Source of the DNA: Datura wrightii
Lineage: Eukaryota > Streptophyta > Magnoliopsida > Solanales > Solanaceae
Length of the DNA stretch: 64,000 bases
Direction of reading: 5' to 3'
Assembly (NCBI GenBank): GCA_035772735.1
Contig: JASDFA010000002.1
Coordinates: 37,530,501-37,594,500, forward strand
The notes under the pieces were generated by a model that had not been told where the DNA came from, searched no databases, and saw nothing but the letters and a program-made list of their open reading frames with translations. The translations under genes and the position numbers were made by a program. This document shows, one piece after another, positions 25,306-36,946 of this stretch. Within the stretch, counting starts at the first letter, position 1, and each line of letters begins with the position of its first letter.

Positions 25306-26268
25306 TATCATGAGCTGAGCTGAGACCCAATATCGAGACACAGAACCTAGAACCACGAATGGCTCCAAGCTAATCCATGGTACATACACAGCATCACTTA
25401 AGAGCATAATCAAGTAGAAATTAATATTAGCATGGATAAGTAGAAGTCTAAATATTATAAAGCGTGAATAAAAGCGACAATATCACAATGTTGAGTCACA
25501 AAGCTGAACATACTAACTCTATGTCTAAAAGCCTCTACTAACTGATGAGATACTAGGACAAGCTCCCCTACCTAACTCCACATTTTGAAACTAAAACAAA
25601 TCATAACATGTATAAACTGATATACGTCCTTAGATGATGAGGACTCACCAAAAGCAGGATGGAGCTGAACTGAGCGGGTGCGAGCTATTGGCGAGACTGT
25701 GTTGGATCAACCAAACCTATATCATGAGACGATATATCATTGAGTATGCAGTAAATACATTGAATGTACTAAGTATGTAAGATAATTAAAATATGCTAGT
25801 AAAACATTAGTTTGAAATCATGACTATAAATCAAGATGGATCATGAGAATAAGGACCACATGCTAAAGGTCGTATGTCTAAGATATACATAATCATAAGC
25901 TGAACATCATGGCCCAAGTTTTAGAAACGGAAATCATATAGTGTGTCATATTTGAAAACATAGTTGAAAACTCATAAACAGATCAATGAGTCAAAAATGT
26001 TATGAGACATAATATCATAAGACCTGAACATGAGTAATGAAAAATATGAGGAACAATGGGAGACTTTTCATAACTGACAACCATCATGTATGAGCGCATG
26101 ATGATCCCACATCTTGCCCACGTGGAGTAGAGTCATCCTAAGCTTGCCAGGACAAAGGAAGAATGAGGTGTGATAACACGGGTGTTCTTTCGGGTGAAGG
26201 GAAACACTCCCTTGAGAGGATCCAAATAAGAATATATCCTATGTTGGCACGAAGTTCAGAGATTGGGG

Positions 26269-27803
26269 TGATAACGTCCAAGCTACATCCCTCTTAATGA
26301 GAGAGTGTAAGCGGTCGTTACTCAAAATAAATATTCCCGACGGATGTTGGGGTCGAATCCCACAGAGACTAGTGAATGATTTGTGTAAGCATTCTTTAGG
26401 AAATTTGAATTAATTCGCACCAAATCAAGGGGAATGAAACAGTAAATTTGGGGGGTGGAGTCAATAGTATTATGGATTATAAATCAGCTAGCCAAGATAG
26501 AAAAATAACCAAAACTGAGAAACATTGATGAGTGAAGACTAGAGGTGTGGGTTAGATGGGGTGTTAATAAAATGAGGATATGCTAGATCATCAAATTATT
26601 GCAAATAAGTGTAAATAACTTTGGACGAGATGGCGCCCGATATTTTTCAACCTCTTGGATACCTTTTTCTTAAGTCCTTTCGAACCTCAAGACATAATTC
26701 AATTTAGCCCAATATAGTTTGGGTTAGTAGATGAGCTATTTCTAGCCATCAACCAATACTTATCATTATGAATATGGATTTTGGCTATCTCTAGCCCAAC
26801 CCCACAAAATCACATCCATTCCCACTATCAAATTCTCCCCCAATACTTAATTCTTCTTTTTCAAAACAAAATCTATTAAGAAAACCAAACTCATATTTGC
26901 AACTATGAGCAATCAATTATAATTTAAAGAGAATTCAACAAATTTACACAAATTAAGTAATATTAAGATGAATCTAGCAATACCCAATCTAATTAAACAC
27001 ACATCATCACACACCTCTAGCTAATAATTTAGCCACTCATAATTAAGAAACTAAAAAGCATATTCATTAATAAGCTCAATGATTTCATTAGTAAGAGCAA
27101 GAAAAATCAAACTCAAAATATGTCTGCGACAATGGTTATACTTTGCTAAGGAAGGAGATGAAAATAAGAGAGTATTCAATTTTCTTCTCCAATGCGTTTA
27201 TTCTTCTTTTCAAAGAAAAAGGAATGTTCAAAGATATGTACATAGTACTTTTTTCTATACTACATACAAAAATAGGGAAACCAATCTCCTCTTTTTTAGT
27301 GCTAGACGTAATTGCCCCTGTTCAGGCATTTTTTCACTTGTGACAAAACCGGTGGTTCACCTGTTGCAATTCGCGAGCCACCATTAATTTTCTTTTGTGA
27401 TCCAGTGATATTCCAGGACCTTTCGGTGATGCCTTCGGCAGTTCACTGGTTTCCATCCGTGATTCACCGGTTAAGTTCCTCTTTGGTCTAGCAAAATGCA
27501 ACACCTATTGGTGATGGAACTGGCGAGTCGCATTTGGTGTCCGCAGTACGTGGTCCGCTGGTTTCATTTTCTCCTCAAACCAGTGGTTGCCTGCAATTGA
27601 CCGGCGTTTCACCGGTGTCCTCCGGTGGAGCACCGATTTTCACCTGCATTCATCCTTTTTACTCCAGTTCATGCTCTTTTTTTCAACTCAGATACCTTCA
27701 CATAAAAAGGAAAAAATGGCATAAAATTCATCTAAATGACTTGAAAACTAAGCTAAAGCTCATGCTTAAGATCCTAATGAGTTGGTAAATTACCAACTCA
27801 TCA
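26269..27803 (-). repeat. 3' LTR of Athila C
   Basis: Starts TGATAACGTCC, ends ACTCATCA. The motif cluster at 27340-27660 includes ACCGGTGGTTCAC, TTCACCGG and ACCAGTGGTT. The terminal GGTAAATTACCAACTCATCA is shared with Athila B although the rest of the LTR is different. Small + strand frames at 27079-27387 and 27534-27788 are chance openings. Confidence 0.88.
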
Positions 27804-29810
27804 AATCCCCAAACTTGAACCATTGTTTGTCCTCAAGTAGTGAAATTCTTACCAGTCGAGCAAAAGGAATGACATGTCACTCCATAAGAGTTTATGCATC
27901 AATGACCACTTAATCTATGACAACCCAAAAATGATCACCAACTCACAGAAAATGAGAAGCAATTTCTCCCCTAAAATGTGAAAAAGTTTCAAAAGGCAAC
28001 CACAATTCAAAGGCATGATTCATAAATGCTTTCATTTTTCAAAACAAGGGCATCGCTTATCCAATGAAATATACATAGCATCTCAATTCATAATCACTGC
28101 ACATCCAAAGTTTTCATTAGAGCTCACACTACTCATGCCTCAATCACACCTTTACCTCAATACAAGTGTGTCCTCAAAAGGGAATGATGCCTCTCACTAC
28201 AAGAGAGAATCCTTTTCTTTATTATGAATTAATGCACACATCAGGGATTATAGAATAAGATGATCACACTCACTCTCCGAAAAGAAATCTTCATGCACAC
28301 AACTTGACCCATAGTTACCCTTCGTGTAATTCGCCACTAATGTAGAGCAACTACACTCAAAATCAATTAGGACTTGCGAGTCATATTGAATTCTAGGGGC
28401 AATGGTAGGACAATTATTTGACTCTAGTGACTAGAACCTCTCTAATTCCTTTATGTGAACAATTTAACCCTTTCCATCTAACTTTTTATATCACTCTACC
28501 TTATTCTTCCTTTTGCAACCATTTTCATCTTCTATTTCTCAAAGACCTTCCTTGTAGCTCCTTTGTCTATCACATTAAGCCTTTTCTAAGCAAGAGGTAA
28601 CACCATTTCACTTTTCTTTTCTCTTTTGGTACCTTAAAGTTTCTCAACTCATTATTTTATTTCTCTTTCTCACAATTTGGTGCTACCTCAAATTTAGGCT
28701 TCTCATATTTTCCCCTTTCTTGAAAACCCCAAAACTTAGGCTCTTTGCCTCTTTCTCACTGATTTTCTTATCTCTCCCTATTTCTTTGGGCTTTCAGCCC
28801 CCAATATTCTTATTCGCTCACCACTAGCAATTAGGGAGGATAGGTGCCAAGAAGAGGGGATCAAAAAGGGACATTGGTTTGTAATGTGGTTTCCAAGAGT
28901 AAATAGTCCAAAAGGATCAACATTGGCTAGCAAAGGAATATATTTTTGGAGGTTATTTTGGGTAGAATGACTAGTCAAATGAAAGCCTAAATCCATTTTC
29001 TAAGTACAGCTACATCTAGGATTTCACCTTAAGTCATACTTAGGGAAAGTTCTAGACAAGAAGAGATGCATGATATTCACAAAGATCCTTATCACACAAG
29101 GCATCACACTCAAAGAGTCCACACAAGTCATTATCATCAGAAGATTTTGATTCAAGATATTAGAGCATGCGAATTCACAAGCCAAACAGGGAATCTCCAA
29201 TGTATGACAAGAGAATACTACATTTCTAATTTCAGATGCCTTTTTATTTATTTTTTTCATGCCACATCCCAAAATTTTTAGTGGTACCTCTCAAAATAGC
29301 TCCACAAAAGACTCAAAGAAATACATGGCATTTTTCCTTAAGAGAGTCACCTCACAATCTATCATTGGAAAATGTCAATCCGGTTTCACAATCAAAAAGA
29401 AAAAGAAAAAGAAAATTGCTCCTTGGGAAAGAACTGTAGTATGAAGAAAACCCTTGGAGTTAGATTACTATCTATTATTTACACCGGTGACAACCAAAAT
29501 TTGGATCCCAATACAAAATTTAGCAATTAAAGAAAAGACCCATTCTAACAGAACTAACATCCAAGGACTATTCATTTCATCCATTCACAATCTTATCAAA
29601 ACAAACAGCCCAACAAGGCCAATTATCAACATTGCTAAAATAAGCCCGACAAAGGCTCACATCTCCTCATAAGATTTAAAACAAAGTCGACAAAGGATAC
29701 ATCAATTTATAAACAAAATAAATCACAAATGATCACCCAGGAAAACACTCATCCCACCCACCCACCCAACTCAAATATTACATTGTCCCCAATGTAAGCA
29801 TGCAAAATAA
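27804..29810 (-). other. Athila C 3' untranslated region
   Basis: Two kilobases without coding potential between the 3' ORF and 3' LTR. It is homologous to 12728-14460 in Athila B. It contains pyrimidine runs and short frames in all phases with no domain. Confidence 0.6.
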
Positions 29811-31290
29811 AGGGGGCAAGAACTCCCTGAGTGGGTCACTCTTCTTCATCCACATCATCAATAGCATCAGCTCCCGCTTCTCCATTAAGGCCATCCTCAC
29901 CCAGATCATCTGCATCATCTCCTAAGCCCTCGAACAAATTATCAATGGGGCCTCAAACTGTAGAAGGGGCAGCCATTGCAGGATCAAGAGTACTCAAGTG
30001 AAGCACCTCCATGGATGTTCGACTTTTCCTTTCCCATACTTCAGTCCGAAGAGAAGTAATGGCTCCCTCCACAACATTTATCCTTTTGCACAATGTAGTA
30101 AGGCTCTTGTATAAGGACTTCATTTCCCTTTTTACTGTTTGAGCAATGAGGGTAGGGGGCTCTTAGCCAACTTAAAGTTGGCTCTTATGAGAGTTGGTCA
30201 TTTCCACAAGCTTGTGGAGACTGCTTGGTTGGGAAGATGCTGGAGGGGGTGATGCTCCCTTAAGAGGTATGTCACCGGAGGTTTGGCTCGATGCTTCTGG
30301 GTGAGGCATGTTTAAGTCTACTGCTCATGGAGACTGCTCAAGACCATGAGATAAAGAACCTTCTGGCAAATCAAAGGCCTGCATCCGCTTCCACTTGACC
30401 TTGGGTGCATCTGCATCCCTTTTGAAATCTATTATTATTATAGCCAAAGAAGGACTATGGGTCTCATCTAGGTACAATGGCATGTCATCTTGCAAGTAAA
30501 GTTGAGAAATAAGGACAGCATATGGTATGGAGGTGCTGGTTTGCCTTGCTTTCCTCTTCATTTGTAGAGCCACAATTTTCCCAAAGTTACGTGGACCCCT
30601 TTCATGATGCAGGCGATAAGGATAGTTGCTTCCAAAGCTAACTCATTGCTCGTTCTTTGAAGATACGATCTAGCCACAGATGATGTCTAGCCATAGCTTG
30701 GCCTCAAATTTGAGATCATGGCGAGAAATTTTTCTGCCCATAGTAGCCCAAAAGGGTGTGTCTGCAGCAATGATAGGAGCTATCCATGAAAATTGGTTCT
30801 CCTTGTCAGCAATTCCAGCCATGTATTCTGAGTCAGTGTCAAGATCATCCTCCTAAAATAGATAATTGATGGCTGCTGGAGTAATGTCGACCTCCATCCC
30901 ATGCACCATAACTAAAGACAGGCAAAGAAATTTATCCATCTTGCCCTTGGGGTGCATGTTCTCCTACCTAGCTTATTAGGAGGCATAAAACTTTGGAACT
31001 AAGCTGGGATAGTAATCTGGGAGAGGATTGGCAAAAGCATGCCATTTCCTGTCAGTAAATTGCACTATGATGTTGGGAAAATCACCTCGCAGCTCCACCA
31101 AATCAAATCTTTTCTCCATGGTGATCGAACGGCCCCTGAAAATGGCATAGTGCCCCTTCATGTCGGGCACACAGAATATTATGGCTTCTCGAGAGTTGGT
31201 GGGTGCTGCGGAGGTTTTTGCTTTTGCTTTTCCCTTTATGGATGAGGAGGCTGGAGCCTTGCCTTTGTTGGGGTTCCTGGATGAAGACAT
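29811..31290 (-). pseudogene. Athila C 3' ORF (PF20167-like 'plant transposon protein')
   Basis: The start at 31290 gives MSSSRNPNKGKAPASSS, a low-complexity basic head. It is followed by KRFDLVELRGDFPNIIVQF and WHAFANPLPDYYPSLVPKFY. After a stop come EVDITPAAINYLF, KENQFSWIAPIIAADTPFW and HDLKFEAKLWLDIICG. The region at 30573-30325 has RPLALQMKRKARQT-like and IPYAVLISQLYLQDDMPLY segments, then an acidic tail near 29830-29900. Modules occur in the same order as in A and B. At least two frameshifts and several stops inactivate it. Function unknown. Confidence 0.75.
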
Positions 31291-31419
31291 TTTCTACAAA
31301 CACGATGTTAGTGCCATCCATAATGTTTCTTTTGTTTTTTCTAGTGATAAAATGAAAACGACCAACAACTATTCTAAAAATTAGATGAGAAACAAGAGGA
31401 GAAATTATCATGAAGGAAC

Positions 31420-31665
31420 TGGTAGCATCACGGAAATTTTGGTGAACAGTAGGAGGTGATCCGCGAACCGCTGATGAACCACTGGTGATAGGCTTTTCCA
31501 CCGGGGACTTATCAACGAACGGTCAATCGCGATCCGCGAAACGCCAATGCATCATGGGGTCAAGGAAGTGGCTTGAAGCCAATTTTTGCCCAAACCAGCA
31601 TTTCATCTATGTTTCGCCAGACCTGACCGGCGAATAGTTGATGGTCGTCGTCCCCATTGCATCAA
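31420..31665 (-). repeat. Athila C motif cluster next to the 3' ORF
   Basis: About 245 bp immediately upstream of the 3' ORF start carry CGCGAACCGCTGATG, AACCACTGGTGA, CCACCGGGG and GACCGGCGA words. They resemble the cluster in this element's own LTRs (27340-27660 and 36485-36790). A role as an internal promoter or insulator for the ORF is inference. Confidence 0.5.
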
Positions 31666-32464
31666 AATGCACTCCAACATCAAACACTCAAAAACATTCA
31701 TTAACATCTTCAACAAGCATTACCTACCCAAATAAAAAGGAATAAAATGACGATTTACCCTTAAGAATGATATCACCCGATCTATCATCAGGAAAATTGG
31801 GTCCTTTTTCATCCCTTGGGGTCACTCAGACTTCACCTACACTCAACTACACAAGAGAAATCATATACCCACACCCATTTAAGCATCAGTACCCTAGTAC
31901 CCCACAAATTTCACATTGTATCAATCAACAACATTCAACAAGTATGTTCTCAATAATGGAAATGTCAGGGGGAAAGGGCAGTAAAAAGAAGGGAGATACA
32001 TGTTATGACAACATTCATATGCACTAAGAATACAACTTAAAATAATATTAGAGTATTAGGAGTACTTTCCTAAAACACAAAAATAAGAACGGATGAGAGA
32101 TGTGGAAGCTTGAATTTGCTCAATAATGGTGGAAATTGGAACTTTGCTAGTAGAGAGTGAGAGTTTAGTGAGAGTTAGGTGAAAGAAATGGGGGTTTTTT
32201 ATAGGTGAAGGGGGATAAATGGTATTGGTTGAGGAAAAGGTGGCGGTTTAATGGTGATTTAAATGTGGAGGGAGTGGGAAAAGGGGATTGTCGGAATATG
32301 GAAAGGTGGGGTGTTGTGAAGATGAAAAGGTGTATGGGGAAGTGTTAAAAAGTGGGAAAAAGGGATTTTGGGAGAATAAAAAGGGAATTGATTAGGTTTG
32401 GACAGCTGAAATAGGAATCTGGGTTGGGTCAGTCAATAGGTTGATCAAGATTTTAAAACAAGGA
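31666..32464 (-). other. Athila C spacer upstream of the 3' ORF
   Basis: Purine-rich on the + strand (GGGG, GTGGG and GAGAG runs at 32100-32400), and therefore pyrimidine-rich in the sense direction of the element. That matches the C/T-rich leader before the 3' ORF in Athila A (5560-5880). No coding segment is seen. Confidence 0.45.
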
Positions 32465-32745
32465 ACGTACCTTCACCGGTGGTCGCCGATTGGAAGCGGC
32501 GGTTCGCCGCCTTACCATTTCTGACCTAAATTTATGCCCAGTTCTCTTCTTTGTAACCAGTGGTTCACGGATTAGGTTTTGTGTTCTACTAGTGGATCTC
32601 TGTTCGTGCCCCCACTTCTCCGATATTCTAACTTGAGACAGCGGTTCGTGAACTTGTGTCGTGTTCCGCCGATGACTCCCAATTTGACCATTTTGTTCTT
32701 AGGTTCTGCTTCCACGACTTAAGGATGCGACAGTTCACCGATCTA
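32465..32745 (-). repeat. Athila C second motif cluster
   Basis: Contains TCACCGGTGGTCGCCG, GGCGGTTCGCCGCC, ACCAGTGGTTCAC and GCGGTTCGTGAAC. GGCGGTTCGCC is shared exactly with the LTR (near 36498), as is ACCAGTGGTT (near 27579). No coding capacity. Confidence 0.5.
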
Positions 32746-32849
32746 GCATAGTGCTTGCCTTGTTTTTTTCTCCTCCTCCTTGCTTCTCACCTACTTAGTC
32801 CTACAAAACCAAAAACAATAATGATATTAAAACATTCAAAGGAAAACAC

Positions 32850-33062
32850 TTGGGTTTCCTCCCAAGAAGCACCTTAGTTAACGTCATGGAACGACGTATC
32901 TCTTATTCAGAATTCATTCTCCAGAGGATCATCCTCCAACTCAAACTCCTCCATATCAACTCCTCCGTACTCATTCTCGTCATTCAACACTCCAATCACT
33001 TTGCATTCATCAGGAGGTTTAGCGGATTGGAACACCTTGAAGGTAACCTCTTCACCTCCAAC
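32850..33062 (-). pseudogene. Athila C end of gag-protease ORF and deletion joint
   Basis: After the protease the minus strand gives GGEEVTFKVFQSAKPPDE and an acidic segment EFELEDDPLENEF, then a stop, then HDVN and GASWEETQV-like sequence. The latter corresponds to the TTGGGAGG region that follows integrase in Athila A. RT, RNase H and integrase, about 3 kb, would lie between these two in a full element, so the joint at about 32870-32900 marks their loss. Confidence 0.6.
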
Positions 33063-33377
33063 CTAAAACTTGAGCTCACCTAGCTCCATATCTACCAAGG
33101 CTCTACCCATGGCGAGCAATGGTCTCCCCAAAAGGATGGGAACTTCCACATCCATCTCACAATCGAGAACCACAAAGTCAACTGGTAGAATAAACTTATC
33201 TACCCTCACCAATACATCCTCCAAAACACCCACAGGTTTTTTGATAGAGCGATCAGCCATTAACAATCTCACTGAGGTTGGTTTGGTGTTCCTGAGCCCC
33301 AATTTCTTAAAGATCATAAGGGGAATCAGATTTATACTCACCCCAAGATCACAAAGGGCTTTCTCAAACACACACAA
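33063..33377 (-). CDS. Athila C aspartic protease domain
   Basis: An open stretch of 104 residues on the minus strand encodes an Athila retropepsin-like domain: EKALCDLGVSINLIPLMIFK, RLLMADRSIKKPVGVLEDVL, KFILPVDFVVLDCE, then VPILLGRPLLAMGRALVDME. The DLGxSIN motif stands where retroviral proteases have D[ST]G; DLGASIN is normal for Athila, so this is not a mutation. The ILGRP motif completes the fold. It processes Gag in intact elements. This is the least damaged coding segment of element C but is not a complete gene. Confidence 0.8.
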   Translation of the reverse strand: MCVFEKALCDLGVSINLIPLMIFKKLGLRNTKPTSVRLLMADRSIKKPVGVLEDVLVRVDKFILPVDFVVLDCEMDVEVPILLGRPLLAMGRALVDMELGELKF

Positions 33378-34110
33378 CCCGATAGTGCAAGGGATTGTGA
33401 AGGCTCACGGATCCTCCCATTTTAGGGCAAGGTTGCTCATCATCATAGCACTATAATGATGTGTTGTCTCTCTGGTACCCACATCTACAACCTTCTTCTT
33501 CTTCAGCAATTCTTTCATGAAATATTGGGGCATTTGAAGTAAAGCATCCACCAATGGTATATTTATGGACAATTTGCTGAACATGTTGATAAACTTGCTG
33601 AATTGATCATCCTTTTTCCTCTTGGCCAACCGCTGTGGATAAGGAGGTGTTACTCTTGGTTATTGTTCTTTCTCACTTGAGGCCTTCATGCCTGCATCTC
33701 CATCTTCATCATTTGAGGGAATCTCATAATCATCTCCTTCACCTTCATCCTCAACATTATCACAACCAATTGGTGCTTGTGGCACCGCATCTAATTCTTT
33801 TACATCACTTTCCTTGGGGGAAACAACTTCCTTGAGCCTGCATCTCCAAGCATCTTACCGCTCCTCGTGACAATGGCCATGCATTGACTATCCTTCTTGG
33901 GATTTGTCATTGTATCACTAGGAAGTGTTCCCTTCATTCGGGGGTTCATTTGTGCGGATAAGTGGTTCATTTGTGCTTTCAAATGCTTGATGGAAGTTGA
34001 GTGTGAACTCACCATTTGGGAAATGTTAGACACCTCCCCTTTTAGTTCCTTGACCTCGCTGTCAGTTGATTCAACTTTCTTGAGAACTCTTGCCAACATT
34101 TCTTTAATTT
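33378..34110 (-). pseudogene. Athila C gag C-terminal region (coiled coil and pre-protease)
   Basis: Minus strand 34099-33800 encodes a heptad-rich segment, LARVLKKVESTDSEVKELKG to HLKAQMNHLSAQM, predicted coiled coil. Then comes a segment ending TLPSDTMTNPKKD and CMAIVTRSGK. After a frameshift, 33629-33405 gives SKFINMFSKLSINIPLVDAL, QMPQYFMKELLKKKKVVDVG and THHYSAMM, the conserved pre-protease block. The equivalent block in B is at 18788-18640. Frameshifts and stops are present. Confidence 0.75.
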
Positions 34111-35242
34111 TTTAATTCCCTACATTGCTCACACCCAGTTGGGCTTGGACGTTCTCATATTTAGGATGGAGAATATATGGATTCTAGCTTCCATGATAGC
34201 GGTCCGCCACACGATTTTTCTCTCTATTGCCCCATCTCTCATTTTGATCGGGCCACCCTGGTGCGTCACGATTCCTCCAACCTTGGTTCTCTTCCCATGG
34301 GTGCCAAGGTCCTTGATTAGTCTCTTGATACCCGGGGTGAGAACCCCCCATCTGATTTGTCATATATTGGCACTCCTCCTCGTATCTTGGTGGCGACGAC
34401 TATCCTTCAAAATGTATTTGACCTTGCATTCCCACAGTATTTACAACTTTAGGCCCACGCCCATCACATGCTTAGTCATTAACTCCAGCTGAGTCACCAT
34501 TTTAGTAAGATTTTCATCTCGCTCTTCATCTTTTTTCTCATTTCACCTGTCAGCAAACTAGAACCAATATCATGTTACGATACATTCATCTCCCCCGTAT
34601 GCCACACCCTATTCATCTTCGTCATTCCATCCAAGAGGGATTTAGCTAAACCATACGCCTGATCCATGATTGATCCTCCAGCTAGATTAACGGCAACATA
34701 TTTATTTATGGAGTCTAGAGCTAGTTAAAAGCTTTGAAGGAGCACTTTATCGGGGAGATCATGGTTAGGGAAAAGGGACACGTTTTTCTTGAACCTAAGC
34801 CATGCTTCATGCAAAGGCTCACCCGGCTCTTACCTAAAGTTTGTAATATCATCCCTTAGCTACGCAACATCTTTGGGGGAGGGAAAAAATGATCTAAAAA
34901 TGATTTTGTCAACTCTTTCCATAAGGTGATACAACCTGGAGGTAGCTCCTCCAACCACATAGTTGTCTCTCCCATTAGGGAGAGTGGAAAGAGCCTCAAC
35001 CTGATAGACTCTTGAATTATATTTGTTATGTTAAAAGGCTGGAAAATCTCTAAGAAATTCCTCAAATGGCAGTTCACATCCACATTCGATTTACCCCCGT
35101 AGAGCCATTTCATTTGCAATAAGTGTAACATTATACTAGTGATGTGAAACACTGCATTCCCCACTATAGCGAGGTAGGCGAATGGCCCCTGCAACCTTAA
35201 GCATAATAGGGTTATCTTCATCATGCTCCATGTTTCCTTCAA
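34111..35242 (-). pseudogene. Athila C gag N-terminal region
   Basis: The minus strand from 35242 begins MKETWSMMKI and runs through TSIMLHLLQMKWLYGGKS, HLRNFLEIFQPFNITNIIQE, LRLFPLSLMGETTMWLEELP and ELTKSFLDHFFPP, the retrotrans_gag core. Further on the frame is broken by many stops; a Trp/Asn-rich linker with PWHPWEENQGWRNRD appears near 34290-34350. Alignment by eye with B gag is clear. It forms the capsid in intact elements and is inactive here. Confidence 0.8.
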
Positions 35243-35376
35243 CCAAACTATCTCCTGCTTGCGAATGTTAGCTCATATGAATTCACCCTAATGACCAACA
35301 GCAAGAACAAAGTCAAACAACTAAGATGCAAGATCAATTCAAATTAGCAAACAACTCAAGGATATCAAGTGCTAGT

Positions 35377-35394
35377 CCTCGGCAACGACGACAC
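35377..35394 (-). other. Athila C primer binding site (degraded tRNA-Asp type)
   Basis: The minus strand reads TGTCGTCGTTGCCGAGGA, 15 of 18 matches to TGGCGCCGTTGCCGGGGA. It lies three bases inside the right LTR. Confidence 0.8.
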
Positions 35395-35397
35395 TTT

Positions 35398-36946
35398 TGA
35401 TAACGTCCAAACTACATCCCTTTTAATGAGAGAGTGTAAATAGTCGTTTCTTAAAATAAATATTCTCGACGGATGTTGGGGTCGGATCCCACAGAGACTA
35501 GTGAATGATTTGTGCAAGTGTTCTTTAGGAAATTTGAATTAATTTTCACCAAGTCAAGGGGAATGAAACAGTAAATTTTTTTTTTTTGGGGGGGGGGGGA
35601 ATGAAGTCAATAGTATTGTGGATTATAAATCAGCTAGCAAAGATAGAAAAATAACCAAAATTGAGAGACAATGATGAGTGAATACTAGATGTGTGGTATA
35701 GATGGGGGTTAATAAAATGAGGATATGCTAGATCATCAAATTATTGCGAATAAGTGTAAATAACTTTGGACGAGTTGGCACCTGATGTTTTTAAACCTCT
35801 TGGGTACCTTTTTCTTTCATCCTTTTGAACCTCAAGACACAATTCAATTAGCCCAATATAGTTGGGGTTAGTAGTTGAGTTATTTTTATCCATCAACCAC
35901 TACTTAGGATTATGAATACGGATTTTGGCTATCTCTAGTCCAACCCTACACAATCATCTATTCCCACTATCAAATTCTCCCCCAATACTTAATTCTTCTT
36001 TTTCAAGCCAAAATCAATTAAGAAAACTAAACCCATATTTGCAACTATGGGCAATCAATTATAATTTGAAGATAATTCAATAGATTTACACTAATTAAGC
36101 AATATTAAGATGAATCTAGCAATACCCAATCTAATTAAACACCTATCATCAGACACCTCTAGCTAATAATTTAGCCATTCATAATTAAGAAATTGAAGAA
36201 CATATTCATAAATAAACTAAATGATTTCATTACTAAGAGAAAGAAAAATCAAACTCAAAATATGTTTGCAACAATGGTTATACCTTGCTAAGGAAGAAGA
36301 TGCAAATAGGAGAGAGCAATATTCAATTTTCTTCTCCAATGGGGTTCTTCTTTTTTTTCAAAGCAAAAGGGATGTTCAAAGATATGTATAGAGTACTTTC
36401 TTCTAGACTATATATCAAGTAGAGCAATCAATCTCCTCTTTTTTAGTGCTAGACGTAATTTCCCCTGTTCAGGCATTTTTTTCACTTGCGACAGGACCGG
36501 CGGTTCGCCAGTTGCAATCTGCGAGCCTCCATTAATTTTCTTCTACAATCCAGTGACATTCCAAGACCTTTCAGCGATGCCTTCAGCAGTTCACCGGTTT
36601 CCATTTGTGATCCGCCGGTTAATTTCCTCTTTGGTCCAGCAAGATCCAACACTTGTCAGCGATGGAATCTGTGAGTCACCGATTGATGTCCGCAGGCTGT
36701 CGGTTGCATTTTCTCCTCAAACTAGTGGTTTCCTAACATTGGTCGGCGTTTTTCCAATGTCCTATGGTGGAGCATCGGTTTTCACCTGAATTCATCCTTT
36801 TTACTCCAATTCATACTATTTCTTTTCAACTCAGATATATACACATAAAAAGGAAAAAAGGGCATAAAATTCATCTAAATGACTTGAAAACTAAGCTAAA
36901 GTTCATGCTTAAGAGCCTAATGAGTTGGTAAATTACCAACTCATCA
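35398..36946 (-). repeat. 5' LTR of Athila C
   Basis: Starts TGATAACGTCC, ends ACTCATCA, and is followed by CGGGG. It aligns with 26269-27803. A T-run then G-run of about a dozen bases each at 35577-35599 replaces a shorter T3-G6 stretch in the other LTR. The motif cluster at 36485-36790 contains ACCGGCGGTTCGCC and CCGCCGGTTAA. Short frames inside are not genes. Confidence 0.88.

Larger units (their letters stand above)
26269..36946 (-). mobile_element. Athila-type element C (minus strand), gag-PR plus 3' ORF, no RT or integrase
   Basis: LTRs at 26269-27803 and 35398-36946 align end to end at about 91-92% identity by eye. The PBS next to the right LTR is tRNA-Asp type. The flanks TGGGG (26264-26268) and CGGGG (36947-36951) fit a 5-bp duplication with one change. 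Minus-strand order is gag, protease, spacer, PF20167-like ORF, 3' UTR. Reverse transcriptase, RNase H and integrase are entirely absent. The element sits inside solo LTR S3. Confidence 0.88.

Noticed and set aside
33063..33377. DLG in the Athila C protease as a mutated active site
   Set aside because: DLGASIN is the normal form in Athila elements; only in chromovirus D, where the family has DSG, is DLG a likely lesion.
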